From CAVSRC01 sp963782045 (GTDB taxonomy: Bacteria > Pseudomonadota > Alphaproteobacteria > Rhizobiales > Kaistiaceae), in NCBI GenBank assembly GCA_963782045.1, contig CAWAIR010000006.1, positions 372,001 to 436,000 on the forward strand: a DNA stretch of 64,000 bases, written 5' to 3'. The notes below the pieces were generated by a model, which was given only the letters and a program-made list of their open reading frames with translations, did not search any database and was not told the DNA's origin. How positions within the stretch are numbered: position 1 is the first letter of the stretch; the number at the start of each line of letters is the position of its first letter. Below are positions 50,536 to 59,677 of the stretch, piece after piece. The translations under genes and the position numbers were made by a program.

Positions 50536-51570
50536 TTACGCGTAGTTCAGGAGACTCATCTGCAAAAGCTTCGCGGTCAGCGAATAGGACATCTCGATCT
50601 GCGTGGTCAGCGTGTCGATCTTCACCTTGGCCTCGGCCGCATCGACGCCCTCGAGCGAATCGATGTGGGTCGACAGGATCGACTGCTGGGTCTTCAGCCG
50701 GTTGGTGGCGTCGGTCACCTGGTTCTGCACCCCGCCGAGGCTCGCCTGAATCTCGACCAGCCCGTCATTGCCGTTGCCGACGAGGGTATTTGCCTTGGCG
50801 AGGATCGCCTGCTGCGCATCGTTGCCGAGCCCGTCGAATCCGAGGTAGCCGACCACAGTATAAGCCTCGGCAAGCTTGCGCATGGCTGGCTCGTTGGCGC
50901 TGACCGAGGTCGAAACCGTCGTGCCGGTGTCGATGCGGTTGCTGATCGTCCGGTCGGAGGCGGACGACCAGGTGGCGCCCCAGGCGGGATCGGCGAAGAG
51001 GGCATCGAACTGGTTGTTGAGAAAGTCCTGCATGTCGGCGCCGCTGATATTGGCGGCGGCCGGATCGTCGGGCGGGAAGCCGAACTTGGCGGTGAAGGCG
51101 GCGGTGACGGCGGCGCCCGGTCCCGAATCGTAATCGGCGAGCGGCGGGCTCGCCGAGTTGATGCCGCCGAACAGGTAGTTGCGCCCGTCCGAGACGTTGA
51201 CCGTCTGGGTGAAACGCGCCAGCGCCGATTTGGCGGCGGAGACCAGGCTGCCGGCGCCGCCGGCGGTCTCGCCGCTGAGCAGGGCCTGGGTGAAGGTATC
51301 GGCACCGCTCCTCAGCGTGTCGAGGGCGCTCTGCTGCTGCTGCAGGCGCGCGGCGACCGTGCCGTTGCCGTCGATCAGGGAGCCGAGCGCGGCGCTGTCG
51401 ACATGCAGCGAGACGCTCTGCGCGGTGCGGGCGCCAAGGGCGAGTCCGACGTCGGCCATGCGCGAAGTGACGACCTCCTGGTTCAGGCGCACGAGATCGC
51501 TCTGCATGCGGGCAACGCTTGCCCGCGGCGTGCCGACCAGCGATGCGGTGGAGATGCCCGAGGTGCGCAT
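50536..51570 (-). CDS. flgL: Hook-filament junction protein FlgL
   Basis: 344 aa. Flagellin-like N-terminal helices (MRTSGISTASLVGTPRASVARMQSDLVRLNQEVVTSRMADVGLALG) and C-terminal helix (EGVDAAEAKVKIDTLTTQIEMSYSLTAKLLQMSLLNYA). Typical rhizobial length. Two bases after flgK stop on the minus strand. Confidence 0.9.
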   Translation of the reverse strand: MRTSGISTASLVGTPRASVARMQSDLVRLNQEVVTSRMADVGLALGARTAQSVSLHVDSAALGSLIDGNGTVAARLQQQQSALDTLRSGADTFTQALLSGETAGGAGSLVSAAKSALARFTQTVNVSDGRNYLFGGINSASPPLADYDSGPGAAVTAAFTAKFGFPPDDPAAANISGADMQDFLNNQFDALFADPAWGATWSSASDRTISNRIDTGTTVSTSVSANEPAMRKLAEAYTVVGYLGFDGLGNDAQQAILAKANTLVGNGNDGLVEIQASLGGVQNQVTDATNRLKTQQSILSTHIDSLEGVDAAEAKVKIDTLTTQIEMSYSLTAKLLQMSLLNYA

Positions 51571-51572
51571 GG

Positions 51573-53036
51573 TCAGACCGCCTCGAGCAGGGTCTGGAAG
51601 AGCGAATTGACCACGGTGATCAGCTTCGATGAGGCCTGATAGCTCTGCTCGAGCTGGAGCTGCTGGGCGTATTCGTCGTCGAGATTGACGCCGACGGCGT
51701 TGGACAGCGCCGTGGAGACGCGGGTGAGCAACGCGCTCTGGTAGTCGGCGGTGTTGGACGTGCTCTGGCGCTGGTCCTCCAGCCAGCCGACCGAGGCGGC
51801 GGCGAAATCGCCGAGGCTGGCGGAGGCGTCGAGCCCGGAGGCGCCGCTGAAGCTCCGCGCCGCGTTGAGCGAATCGATGAGGCCGGAAAGCCGATCGGAG
51901 AAGCTGGCCGCGCCGCTGACGTTGTACTTGTAGGCGGCGCCGTTGATGCCGCCGTCGCGCAGCCGGCTGATGGCGCCGCCCTGGGCGGGAACCACGGCGG
52001 CATTGATCTTGAGCGTGGCGGCAATGCCGGAGGAAAGCGTGCCGCTCGCCGGAACCGCCGGGCCGCCCGACCAGGTGAAGAGGCCGGCGCGATCGGGACC
52101 GCCGCCGCCGGACTGGTCGGATTCGGCGAAGCTTTCGACCAACCCGCGCGCCATCTCGTCGAGTTGCGCCTGATAGGTCGGCGCGGTCTCGTCGCGCAGC
52201 CTGGCGAGGCCGGCAAGCGCGCCGGAGGAAATCGGCATGGGCGCGTTGGCGCCGGTGACCGGCACGCCATCGATCAGGACCGGGCTGGCGGTGGTGCCCG
52301 GCGCCAGCGCCCCCGAGGGCGCCATCGACACGGTGCGCGCCGTCTTGTCGAAGAGGACGACGCCGCTGTCGGTGTAGAGCGCCATGTCGTTGCCGCCGCG
52401 GCGGAGCACGGTGACGCCGACCTGCTGGCTGATCTGGTCGACGAGGGCGTCGCGCTGGTCGAGCGCGTCGGTGGCGTCCTGGCCGGAGCGGGTCTCGCTG
52501 ACCACCAGCTCGTTCAGCGACTGGAACTTGCCGAGCAGCGAATTCAACGTGTCGACCGCCGTCGCCATGGCGCTGTCGGCGTCGATGCGCACCGACGTCG
52601 CGGTCTGGCTGGCGCCGTTGAGGGCGCTGGCCACCGACTGCGCCGCCGCCACCGCCGCCTGGCCGACATTGGCATCGGAAGGGGCGTTGGCATAGGCTTG
52701 GAGCGCGCTGGAAAGGGCGGCGATCCTGGCCGCCGGCGACGCACCGTCGGCGGTGTCGCCGACGGTGTCCTGGAGGCGGTTGAGGCCGTCGAGCAGGGCC
52801 TGCGAGGCGGCCGAATTGGAATTGGCGCCGAGGTATTGCGTCAGGATCGAATCGTTGGTCGCCCGCGTGATGGTGGCGACGTGCGGCGTGCCGGTGCCGT
52901 CGACGGTGGGGACGGCGATCTTGCGCGAACGGCTGGGGTCGTCCGCACTGGCGATATTGCTGCCGGAGACGGCGATCTGCGCCGCCGTCGTCTGCAGTGC
53001 CTGGCGGGCGGTGGTGAGAGCGACCGAGAGGCTCAC
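51573..53036 (-). CDS. flgK: Flagellar hook-associated protein FlgK
   Basis: 487 aa hook-filament junction protein 1. The N-terminal motif LSVALTTARQALQTTAAQIAVSGSNIASADDPS matches the flagellar rod/hook signature, and the C-terminal GVNLDDEYAQQLQLEQSYQASSKLITVVNSLFQTLLEAV is the second signature. Middle region low-complexity, as normal for the family. Confidence 0.93.
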   Translation of the reverse strand: MSLSVALTTARQALQTTAAQIAVSGSNIASADDPSRSRKIAVPTVDGTGTPHVATITRATNDSILTQYLGANSNSAASQALLDGLNRLQDTVGDTADGASPAARIAALSSALQAYANAPSDANVGQAAVAAAQSVASALNGASQTATSVRIDADSAMATAVDTLNSLLGKFQSLNELVVSETRSGQDATDALDQRDALVDQISQQVGVTVLRRGGNDMALYTDSGVVLFDKTARTVSMAPSGALAPGTTASPVLIDGVPVTGANAPMPISSGALAGLARLRDETAPTYQAQLDEMARGLVESFAESDQSGGGGPDRAGLFTWSGGPAVPASGTLSSGIAATLKINAAVVPAQGGAISRLRDGGINGAAYKYNVSGAASFSDRLSGLIDSLNAARSFSGASGLDASASLGDFAAASVGWLEDQRQSTSNTADYQSALLTRVSTALSNAVGVNLDDEYAQQLQLEQSYQASSKLITVVNSLFQTLLEAV

Positions 53037-53069
53037 GTCGTCGTCCTCATGGGCCGGTCACGACGAATG

Positions 53070-54323
53070 CTACCGCTTGAGGCTCATCAGAACGTCGAGC
53101 AGGTCCGAACTGGTCTGGACGATCTTCGAATTGGCCGTGTAGTCGCGCTGGGCGACGATCATGTCGGTCAGTTCGGAGGCCATGTCGACGTTGGACTGCT
53201 CGAGCGCGCTGGAGACAAGCTTGCCGCGGCCGCCTTCGGTCGGGAAGCCGATCTGCAGGTCGCCCAATTCGTCGGTGATGCCGTAGGCATCGCCGGGCGC
53301 CGCGTGCAGGTTGTCGGGGCTGGGGACGGTGGCCAGCGGAACGCGGTAGACCGCGACGCGCGAGCCGTTGGCATAGGTGGCGTAGACCATGCCGTCGGTG
53401 TCGATCTGGACGTCGGAGATGCTCGACGGCGCGTTGCCGTTGACGGTCACGTTCATCGGCGTGAAGTCGGTGGCCAGCTGGGTGGTGCCGGTAAGGTCGA
53501 GATTGAGCGTGGCGCCGTTGGGGATCGGCACGCTCAGCGAAGACGAACCGGAGAGCTGGCCGTCGGCGTCGAAGGAGATCGTCTCGGTGGCAATCGGGCC
53601 CGCCGAGTAGGGGAACGTGCCGCTGGAAGCCTTGGTCTGGTCGTAGACGGTCAGCTCCCACTGGTCGGGGCTGGCCGCGGTCTTGGTCATGTAGATGTCG
53701 AGGGTCACCGGATTGCCGATGTTGTCGTAGGCGACCAGCGACGATTTCACCGAATAGGTGGAGGTGGCGACGTTGTCGGCCGGGCTGTCGGCGCTGACGA
53801 CGCTGTCATTGGCCGGCAGGTTGACCGTGAAGGTGCCTGAGGTAGACGGCACCGCCTTCAGGTTCTTGTCGGTCATGTTGACCGGCTCGAGGTTGCCGAT
53901 GCCGTTGAGGACGGCGGACGGGTTGCCGCTGTCGAGCGGATAGCCGAGCAGCGTGTAGCCGCCGCTGTTGACCAGGTTGCCGGTGGCGGCGTCGGTGATG
54001 AACGAGCCGGCGCGGGTCAGATAGGGCTCGCCGTTGGCGTTGGCGACGACCAGAAAGCCGCTGCCCTGGATGGCGAGGTCGGTAGACGAGGTGGTGTAGG
54101 CCAGCGGGCCCTGCTTGGAGATCGAGTGGCGCACGTCGGCGGCGACCGCGCCGGAATTGTAGGCGTTGGCGTTGCTGTCGAGGACAAGCGCGGAGAACAG
54201 CGTGCTGGCGGCCTTGTAGCCGGTGGTGCCGGTGTTGGCGATGTTGTCGGCAATCGCGGAGAGCTTGGTCGATTGCGCGTTCATGCCGGAAACGCCGGTG
54301 CGCAGGGCGCTGTAGAGACTCAT
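53070..54323 (-). CDS. flgE: Flagellar hook protein FlgE
   Basis: 417 aa. Begins MSLYSALRTGVSGMNAQSTKLSAIADNIANTGTTGYKA, the hook/basal-body signature, and ends NVDMASELTDMIVAQRDYTANSKIVQTSSDLLDVLMSLKR. The central domain has the FlgE hook-core type PYLTRAGSF stretch. The gene follows fliI but 82 bp separate them, so flgE may have its own promoter. Confidence 0.95.
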   Translation of the reverse strand: MSLYSALRTGVSGMNAQSTKLSAIADNIANTGTTGYKAASTLFSALVLDSNANAYNSGAVAADVRHSISKQGPLAYTTSSTDLAIQGSGFLVVANANGEPYLTRAGSFITDAATGNLVNSGGYTLLGYPLDSGNPSAVLNGIGNLEPVNMTDKNLKAVPSTSGTFTVNLPANDSVVSADSPADNVATSTYSVKSSLVAYDNIGNPVTLDIYMTKTAASPDQWELTVYDQTKASSGTFPYSAGPIATETISFDADGQLSGSSSLSVPIPNGATLNLDLTGTTQLATDFTPMNVTVNGNAPSSISDVQIDTDGMVYATYANGSRVAVYRVPLATVPSPDNLHAAPGDAYGITDELGDLQIGFPTEGGRGKLVSSALEQSNVDMASELTDMIVAQRDYTANSKIVQTSSDLLDVLMSLKR

Positions 54324-54405
54324 CGTTGGTTCCTCGCCAGACGGGTTCGAGCAGGCCGCAGCCTAAGCAGGTTGGCTTGCGTGGGGCTGTGCGCGCACGG
54401 CCGGC
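54324..54405. promoter_or_regulatory. flgE upstream region
   Basis: 82 bases between flgE and fliI. It holds GCTTGCGTGGG (54374-54384), 8 of 11 like the flagellar 11-mer, and a short GC hairpin (GGCCGGCTCAGGGCCGG). A possible promoter for flgE-flgK-flgL-flaF-flbT. Confidence 0.35.
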
Positions 54406-55728
54406 TCAGGGCCGGAGCACCTGGGCGAGCTCGGCGAAGACGTCGAGGCTCGGCTGGGCGGAGGGGTCCTGGCGGAGCGCATCGTAGATGCGCGGCACCA
54501 TGACAACGGCCCGGTCGAGCTCGGCATCGTTACCGGGGTGGTAGCCGCCCATCAGGCGGAGGTCGCGGGTATCCTCGAAGCGAGCAATCATGGTCTTGAG
54601 CTGGCTGACCAGATGGCGCTGCTCGGTGGTCCAGCAGAGCTGCGCCAGCCGCGAGATCGAGGCGAGCACGTTGACGGCGGGATAGCGGCCCTGGTCGGCG
54701 ATGGCGCGCTCCAGCACGATGTGGCCGTCGAGCGTGCCGCGGATGGCATCGGCGACCGGATCGTTGTGGTCGTCGCCGTCGACCAGCACGGCAAAGACGC
54801 CGGTGATCGTGCCGGCGCCTTCCCGACCCGGCCCAGCGCGCTCGAGGATGCGCGGCAAGTCACTGAAGACACTGGGCGTATAGCCGCGGGACACGGCCGG
54901 TTCGCCAGCCGCCATGGCAACGTCGCGGGCGGCATGGGCGTAGCGGGTGACCGAATCGACGATGAGCAGGACCGATTCGCCCCGGTCGCGAAAATACTCG
55001 GCGATCGCCATGGCCGAGGGCAGCGCCAGACGCCGCATCATCGGGCTCTCGTCGCCGGTGGAGATGACCGCGATCGAGCGGGCGCGGTTGGCGGCGAGCG
55101 GCCCTTCGAGGAACTCGCGCACCTCGCGGCCGCGCTCGCCGACCAGTGCCAGCACGACCGTGTCGAAGGCGGCGGCCTGGGCGATCATCGACAGGATGGT
55201 CGACTTGCCGACGCCGGAACCGGCGAAGATGCCGACGCGCTGGCCGCGACAGAGCGGCGTGAACAGATCGATGATGCGCACGCCGCTCTTCAGCGGATGG
55301 CGGACGCGGGCGCGGGTCATGGCCGGCGGCGGTGAACGGTCGATGGCGATCGCCCGGTCGCCGCGCGAGAGCCGCTCGCGGTCGTCGATCGGCTCGCCCA
55401 GCGCGTTGAGCACGCGGCCCTTCCAGTCGGGCGCCGGATGAAGGTGCATGGCACCGGTCAGGCGGGCGATCATGCCGGTGCCGACGGGAAAGCGCGTGAC
55501 GAAAGGCTTGACGGTGGCGTCGGCCTCGCCCACGCGCACCACCTCGCAGAGCGTCGAGCGCGTGCCCTCGGCGAGGCGGACGCGGTCACCGAGCTTGGCG
55601 ACGGCGGACAGCCCGCGAATGCGATAGTGGCCGGGGGCGACTTCGGAGACGCGGCCGCCGACCTCGACGAAGGGCAGTTCGGCTTCCGCGGCGGCGATCG
55701 CGCCGGCGAGACGGGACAGCGCGCTCAC
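54406..55728 (-). CDS. fliI: Flagellum-specific ATPase FliI
   Basis: 440 aa export ATPase. Walker A GIFAGSGVGKST near residue 168, Walker B VLLIVDSVTRYAHAARDVA and the conserved GYTPSVFSDLPRILERAGPG. N-terminal domain as in F1-ATPase beta subunits. Located between flgF and flgE. Complete. Confidence 0.95.
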   Translation of the reverse strand: MSALSRLAGAIAAAEAELPFVEVGGRVSEVAPGHYRIRGLSAVAKLGDRVRLAEGTRSTLCEVVRVGEADATVKPFVTRFPVGTGMIARLTGAMHLHPAPDWKGRVLNALGEPIDDRERLSRGDRAIAIDRSPPPAMTRARVRHPLKSGVRIIDLFTPLCRGQRVGIFAGSGVGKSTILSMIAQAAAFDTVVLALVGERGREVREFLEGPLAANRARSIAVISTGDESPMMRRLALPSAMAIAEYFRDRGESVLLIVDSVTRYAHAARDVAMAAGEPAVSRGYTPSVFSDLPRILERAGPGREGAGTITGVFAVLVDGDDHNDPVADAIRGTLDGHIVLERAIADQGRYPAVNVLASISRLAQLCWTTEQRHLVSQLKTMIARFEDTRDLRLMGGYHPGNDAELDRAVVMVPRIYDALRQDPSAQPSLDVFAELAQVLRP

Positions 55729-55734
55729 CGGCGG

Positions 55735-56451
55735 CTATCCCGGCGCCAGGGTCTTGATCGCCTCCTCGGTCACCTGATCGTTCTGGTCGATGGCCGTGCT
55801 CGCCTGGTCGAAGGCGCGCGAGGTCTCGATCAGGCGGGTCATCTCGAGGATCGGGTTGACGTTGGAACCTTCGATGTAGCCCTGCCGGATCGAGTTGGCG
55901 GTCATGTCCTCGACCGGCTCGGCCGGTTTATCGGAGATGACGGCGGAGTTGTCGTGGCGGGTGAGGGTGGCGTCGGCGGGAATGCTGAACAGGCCGATGA
56001 CGCCGAGGCGCTTGCCGCCCTGGCTGACGGCGCCGTTCTCGGCGATGGCGACCGGCCCAGCGGAGGGATCGAGGGTGATCGGCGAGCCGCCGGAATCGAG
56101 CACACCGTAACCGTTGACGGACTGGAGATCGCCGTTCGCGGTCATCTGTAAACGGCCGTCGCGCGTATAGACGGTGCCCTCCGGCGTCGTCAGGCCGAAC
56201 CAGCCGTCGCCGTCGATGGCGACGTCGAGGCTGTTGCCGGTGTGCGAGATCGGGCCCTGGTTGCGCACGACATAGGCTTGGCCCGGGGAGGCGTAGTTGA
56301 CCTGGCCGGCCTGCTGCAGTTCGGTGGAGAAGCGCACACCGACGGCGCGGTAGCCGGCGGTATTGACGTTGGCGATGTTACTGGCGATCGCCTCCAGGCG
56401 GCGTTCCATGGCGATCTGCGCGGAAATCGCCACATAGGTTCCGGTCGCCAT
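55735..56451 (-). CDS. flgF: Flagellar basal-body rod protein FlgF
   Basis: 238 aa. N-terminal YVAISAQIAMERRLEAIASNIANVNTAGYRAVGVRF is the rod signature; the SLDVAIDGDGWFGLTTPEGTVYTRDGRLQM core is FlgF/FlgG type; C-terminal GSNVNPILEMTRLIETSRAFDQASTAIDQNDQ. FlgF and not FlgG by length and position ahead of fliI. The flgG gene starts at 63441. Confidence 0.92.
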   Translation of the reverse strand: MATGTYVAISAQIAMERRLEAIASNIANVNTAGYRAVGVRFSTELQQAGQVNYASPGQAYVVRNQGPISHTGNSLDVAIDGDGWFGLTTPEGTVYTRDGRLQMTANGDLQSVNGYGVLDSGGSPITLDPSAGPVAIAENGAVSQGGKRLGVIGLFSIPADATLTRHDNSAVISDKPAEPVEDMTANSIRQGYIEGSNVNPILEMTRLIETSRAFDQASTAIDQNDQVTEEAIKTLAPG

Positions 56452-56453
56452 TG

Positions 56454-57236
56454 CTACGCGCCGCCGTGCTTCAGGGCGGAGAGCGTTGCCAGGAGGTCGT
56501 AGTCGACGGTGGCGCTCTGGCCGGTGTTGTTGAACAGGACCAGGATCGGGTCGGCAGCGGTCGTGTTCTGAACGTCCCAGGCGGCGGCGAAGCGCGCGAT
56601 CAGCTTGTCAACCTTGGCCGGATCGGAGAGGTCGGCGATGTCGATCTTCTGGCCCACGGCCTTCGCCTGCACGTCGATGTCGGCGCTGGCCATGGCATCG
56701 GGGAAGCCGAAGGCCGTCTTGACCACCGTCCAAAGGGCGGTGTCGGCGAGCAGGCCATAGACCGAGGTGACGTTGGGGGCCTCGCGCTGGAAATAGAGCG
56801 CCAGGCGCACGGCATCGTTGTCCGCCCCGGCGTCGGCCTCCAGCGTCTGGCGGGTGTACTTGTCGACGACAACCTGCTGCACGGCCGTCGACTTGGTGGT
56901 CTGCTCGCCCTCATCGCTGAAATTGAAGGTCGTGGCGAGCTGGACGAAACGGTCGTCCGACAATTTGTTGGCGAAGCTCTGCGGGTCGCTGACGCCCTCG
57001 GTCAGCACCTTGCGCATGAACGCCTTGGCGTAGGCCATGTCTTCCAGGCCGAACGCCTTCATGGCGTAGTTGTAGAGGCGCGTGTCCTTCATGAAATCGT
57101 CGATCGATTTCACGTCGCCGATGTGGGCCTTGTAGTAGGCGGTGGCGGTGGCGACCGACTGCCGCGCGGCGGTGGCGGCGAGCGAGCGGTCGAGGTCGCG
57201 GGTGATCATGCGATAGGTCGACAGCGTCGTCAGCAT
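56454..57236 (-). CDS. DUF1217 flagellar-cluster protein
   Basis: 260 aa soluble, mainly helical protein of the DUF1217 family, seen in the flagellar clusters of Hyphomicrobiales. It begins LTTLSTYRMITRDLDRSLAATAARQSVATATAYYKAHIGDVKSIDDFMKDTRLYNYAMKAFGLEDMAYAKAFMRKVL, the usual start. Function unknown; first gene of the leftward flagellar operon and possibly needed for motility. No membrane segment or signal peptide. Confidence 0.85.
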   Translation of the reverse strand: MLTTLSTYRMITRDLDRSLAATAARQSVATATAYYKAHIGDVKSIDDFMKDTRLYNYAMKAFGLEDMAYAKAFMRKVLTEGVSDPQSFANKLSDDRFVQLATTFNFSDEGEQTTKSTAVQQVVVDKYTRQTLEADAGADNDAVRLALYFQREAPNVTSVYGLLADTALWTVVKTAFGFPDAMASADIDVQAKAVGQKIDIADLSDPAKVDKLIARFAAAWDVQNTTAADPILVLFNNTGQSATVDYDLLATLSALKHGGA

Positions 57237-57281
57237 GGCGGTGCGAGGGTCCCCGACTGGTGACCCGTCCTAGCCGGCGAG

Positions 57282-57345
57282 GCTTGCGCGAGCCTGACGC
57301 CGGCCGACTTCAGCCTCGCGCAAGCTTTGCGCGCGATTCCCGAAC
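57282..57345. promoter_or_regulatory. Divergent flagellar promoter with repeated motif
   Basis: In the 148 bases between DUF1217 and motA stands a perfect 11-bp inverted repeat, GCTTGCGCGAG (57282-57292) and CTCGCGCAAGC (57315-57325), followed by CGATTCCCGAAC (57334-57345). The same two elements occur upstream of flhA. A dimeric regulator binding here could serve both operons. Confidence 0.55.
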
Positions 57346-57384
57346 GGAGCCGAGAAGGCTGATTCCATCGGGGAGTCGCGTCGT

Positions 57385-58269
57385 TTGAACCTGATCCTTG
57401 GTCTCGTTGTGGCGGTCGGTGCGCTGGCAGGCGGCTTCATCGGCGAGGGCGGCCATATCTTTGTCCTCTGGCAGCCGTTCGAGTTCCTCATCATCGGCGG
57501 CATCGCCGGTGGCGTCTTCGTGATGGGCAATCCGTTCGCGACCATCAAGGACACGGTCAGCGGCGCCATCGAAGCGGCGACCAACCGGGTGCCCAAGCGC
57601 AAGGACTTCCTTGAGCTGCTCAGCCTGCTGTTCGCACTCCTCCGCGACCTGCGCACACGCCCGCGCGCCGAGGTCGAGGCGCACATCGACAATCCGCAGG
57701 ATTCGCCGCTCTTCCAGCACTTCCCGGGCATCCTCAAGGACAAGGAACTGACCCAGTTCATCTGCGACTACGTGCGGCTGACCATCATCGGCAATGCCCG
57801 CTCGCACGAGATCGAGGCGCTGATGGAGCAGGAGATCAGCACCATCCGCAAGCACAAGGTGAAGCCGCACGCCTCGATGATGACGATCTCGGAGACGCTG
57901 CCGGCGCTGGGCATCGTCGCGGCGGTGCTCGGCATCGTCATCGCCATGGGGGCGCTCGATTCGTCGCCCGAGGTGCTCGGCGAGCACATCGGCGCGGCGC
58001 TGATCGGCACGCTCACCGGCATCTTCTGGTCCTACGCCGTGGTCGCGCCGCTGGCGCAACTGATCAAGACGACGCGGGAAAAGCAGATGGAGTGCTTCAT
58101 CATCGTCAAGCAGACCATCATCGCCTTCATGAACGGAGCGCTGCCGCAGATCGCGCTCGAACACGGCCGCAAGACCATCTCGGCGGGCGACCGGCCGACC
58201 ATCGACGAGGTCGAGAACGAGGCGATCGCCACCACCCCGCCGTCGACCCCGCAGAAGCAGGCTGCCTAA
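57385..58269 (+). CDS. motA: Flagellar motor stator protein MotA
   Basis: 294 aa proton-channel subunit. Four membrane segments: LILGLVVAVGALAGGFI at the N-terminus, FEFLIIGGIAGGVFVMG, and a pair after the cytoplasmic loop (SMMTISETLPALGIVAAVLGIVIAMGAL and GTLTGIFWSYAVVAPLA). The rhizobial family start NLILGLVV is encoded by a TTG at 57385, an unusual start codon here. Partner motB is not in the window. Confidence 0.92.
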   Translation: MNLILGLVVAVGALAGGFIGEGGHIFVLWQPFEFLIIGGIAGGVFVMGNPFATIKDTVSGAIEAATNRVPKRKDFLELLSLLFALLRDLRTRPRAEVEAHIDNPQDSPLFQHFPGILKDKELTQFICDYVRLTIIGNARSHEIEALMEQEISTIRKHKVKPHASMMTISETLPALGIVAAVLGIVIAMGALDSSPEVLGEHIGAALIGTLTGIFWSYAVVAPLAQLIKTTREKQMECFIIVKQTIIAFMNGALPQIALEHGRKTISAGDRPTIDEVENEAIATTPPSTPQKQAA

Positions 58270-58272
58270 CCG

Positions 58273-59211
58273 ATGACCGTTGCCACCGCCGAAAAACCGC
58301 CGGCCGATTTCCGCGACCTCCTGCTCAAGGCGTCGAACCTGGCGATCGACCAACTGCCGCTGTTGCCGGTGATCCTCGACCGGGTCGGGGCGCAACTGGC
58401 GGAGCGGTTGCGCACGCTGTCCTCGGCGCTGCCGCACGTCACCGTCAACGACCTGACCACGGGGCGCATCGGCGATACGCTCGACGATTACGAGATGCGC
58501 GCGATCACCGGCCTGTTCTACGCCATCGGCTGGGACGCGCCGGTGATCGTCGGCTTCGACCGCGATTTCGTCTTCTCCGCCGTCGAGATGCTGCTCGGCG
58601 GCGACGGCTCCGAGCCGCCGGTCGAGGACGTCCGCAACCTCTCCGGCGTCGAGGCGCAGATCGCCCAGTTCATTTTCGAGGAGGTCGGCACCGCCCTGCA
58701 ATTGGCCTTTTCCGGCATCTCCAATCCCCGCTTCCGCCTGGAGCGCACCGAGAGCCGCATGGATTTCGCCGGTGCCGGCCGGCGCAACCACCAGGCCGTC
58801 GTCGCCAAGTTCATCCTGCAGGCGCTGAACCGCGGCGGCGAGATGTTCCTGATCATCCCGCAGAGCGCTCTGGTGCCGTTGCGCCGGGCCCTGGCGCGGG
58901 TGGCGCCGGCCGATGCGGAGCCGAAGGATTCGGCGTGGACGCGGCAGATGAGCCAGGAGATCAAGCGGGCGTCGGTGGAGATCCGAGCCGTTGCCGAGAC
59001 GCGGGCGCTGACGCTGGGCGACGTGGCCGACCTGAAGGTCGGGCAGGTGGTCAAGCTGCAAGCCAGCGCCAACAGCCGCATCAGGGTGGAAAGCGCCGAG
59101 CAGCCGCTGTTCTGGGCCTATCTCGGCCAGAACGACGGCTACTACACGCTGTGCATCGACGAGGCCTTCGACCAGCGGCGCGAGTTCATCAACGATGTCC
59201 TGGCCGGCTGA
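58273..59211 (+). CDS. fliM: Flagellar motor switch protein FliM
   Basis: 312 aa C-ring protein. The CheC-like middle domain has DDYEMRAITGLFYAIGWDAPVIVGFDRDFVFSAVEMLLGGDGSEPP and the C-terminal SpoA domain has LTLGDVADLKVGQVVKLQ. The N-terminal CheY-binding motif of E. coli FliM is not visible, as usual in rhizobia. Three bases after motA. Confidence 0.9.
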   Translation: MTVATAEKPPADFRDLLLKASNLAIDQLPLLPVILDRVGAQLAERLRTLSSALPHVTVNDLTTGRIGDTLDDYEMRAITGLFYAIGWDAPVIVGFDRDFVFSAVEMLLGGDGSEPPVEDVRNLSGVEAQIAQFIFEEVGTALQLAFSGISNPRFRLERTESRMDFAGAGRRNHQAVVAKFILQALNRGGEMFLIIPQSALVPLRRALARVAPADAEPKDSAWTRQMSQEIKRASVEIRAVAETRALTLGDVADLKVGQVVKLQASANSRIRVESAEQPLFWAYLGQNDGYYTLCIDEAFDQRREFINDVLAG

Positions 59212-59295
59212 GCGAATCCTGCCTGCGGCAAGATTGACCGGCTAGAGGAACGGTAGCGCATCCGTGAAGCGGAAAACCGCGAAAGGAAGAGCGAG

Positions 59296-59661
59296 ATGGA
59301 TGACAACGAGGTGAGAGCGTCGGCGGCCGAGGAGGCGATGTTCGCGGGGCGGGAGAGCGTCGCGGCGCCGCCGGCCGGCGACGGGCCGGCCGAGGGCGGC
59401 AATCTCGATGCCATCATGCGCATCCCGGTCATCGTCCAGGCGATCCTCGGCAGCGCGGTCATGCCGGTGGCGAACCTGATGAAACTCAATCGCGGTGCCA
59501 TCGTGCCGCTCGATCATCGCATCGGCGAGGTCGTCGACGTCGTGGTCAACGGCAAGGTGGTGGCGCGCGGCGAGGTCGTGGTGCTGGAGGAGGACAACGC
59601 CCGCTTCGGCATCTCGCTGACCGAGATCGCCGGCGTGGCGAAGGCCAATTCCCCGAGCTAG
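59296..59661 (+). CDS. fliN: Flagellar motor switch protein FliN
   Basis: 121 aa. C-terminal SpoA domain: IMRIPVIVQAILGSAVMPVANLMKLNRGAIVPLDHRIGEVVDVVVNGKVVARGEVVVLEEDNARFGISLTEI. With FliM it forms the lower C-ring. Start ATG 59296; 84 bp after fliM. Complete. Confidence 0.93.
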   Translation: MDDNEVRASAAEEAMFAGRESVAAPPAGDGPAEGGNLDAIMRIPVIVQAILGSAVMPVANLMKLNRGAIVPLDHRIGEVVDVVVNGKVVARGEVVVLEEDNARFGISLTEIAGVAKANSPS

Positions 59662-59677
59662 GGCAGTGCGGTCAGCC

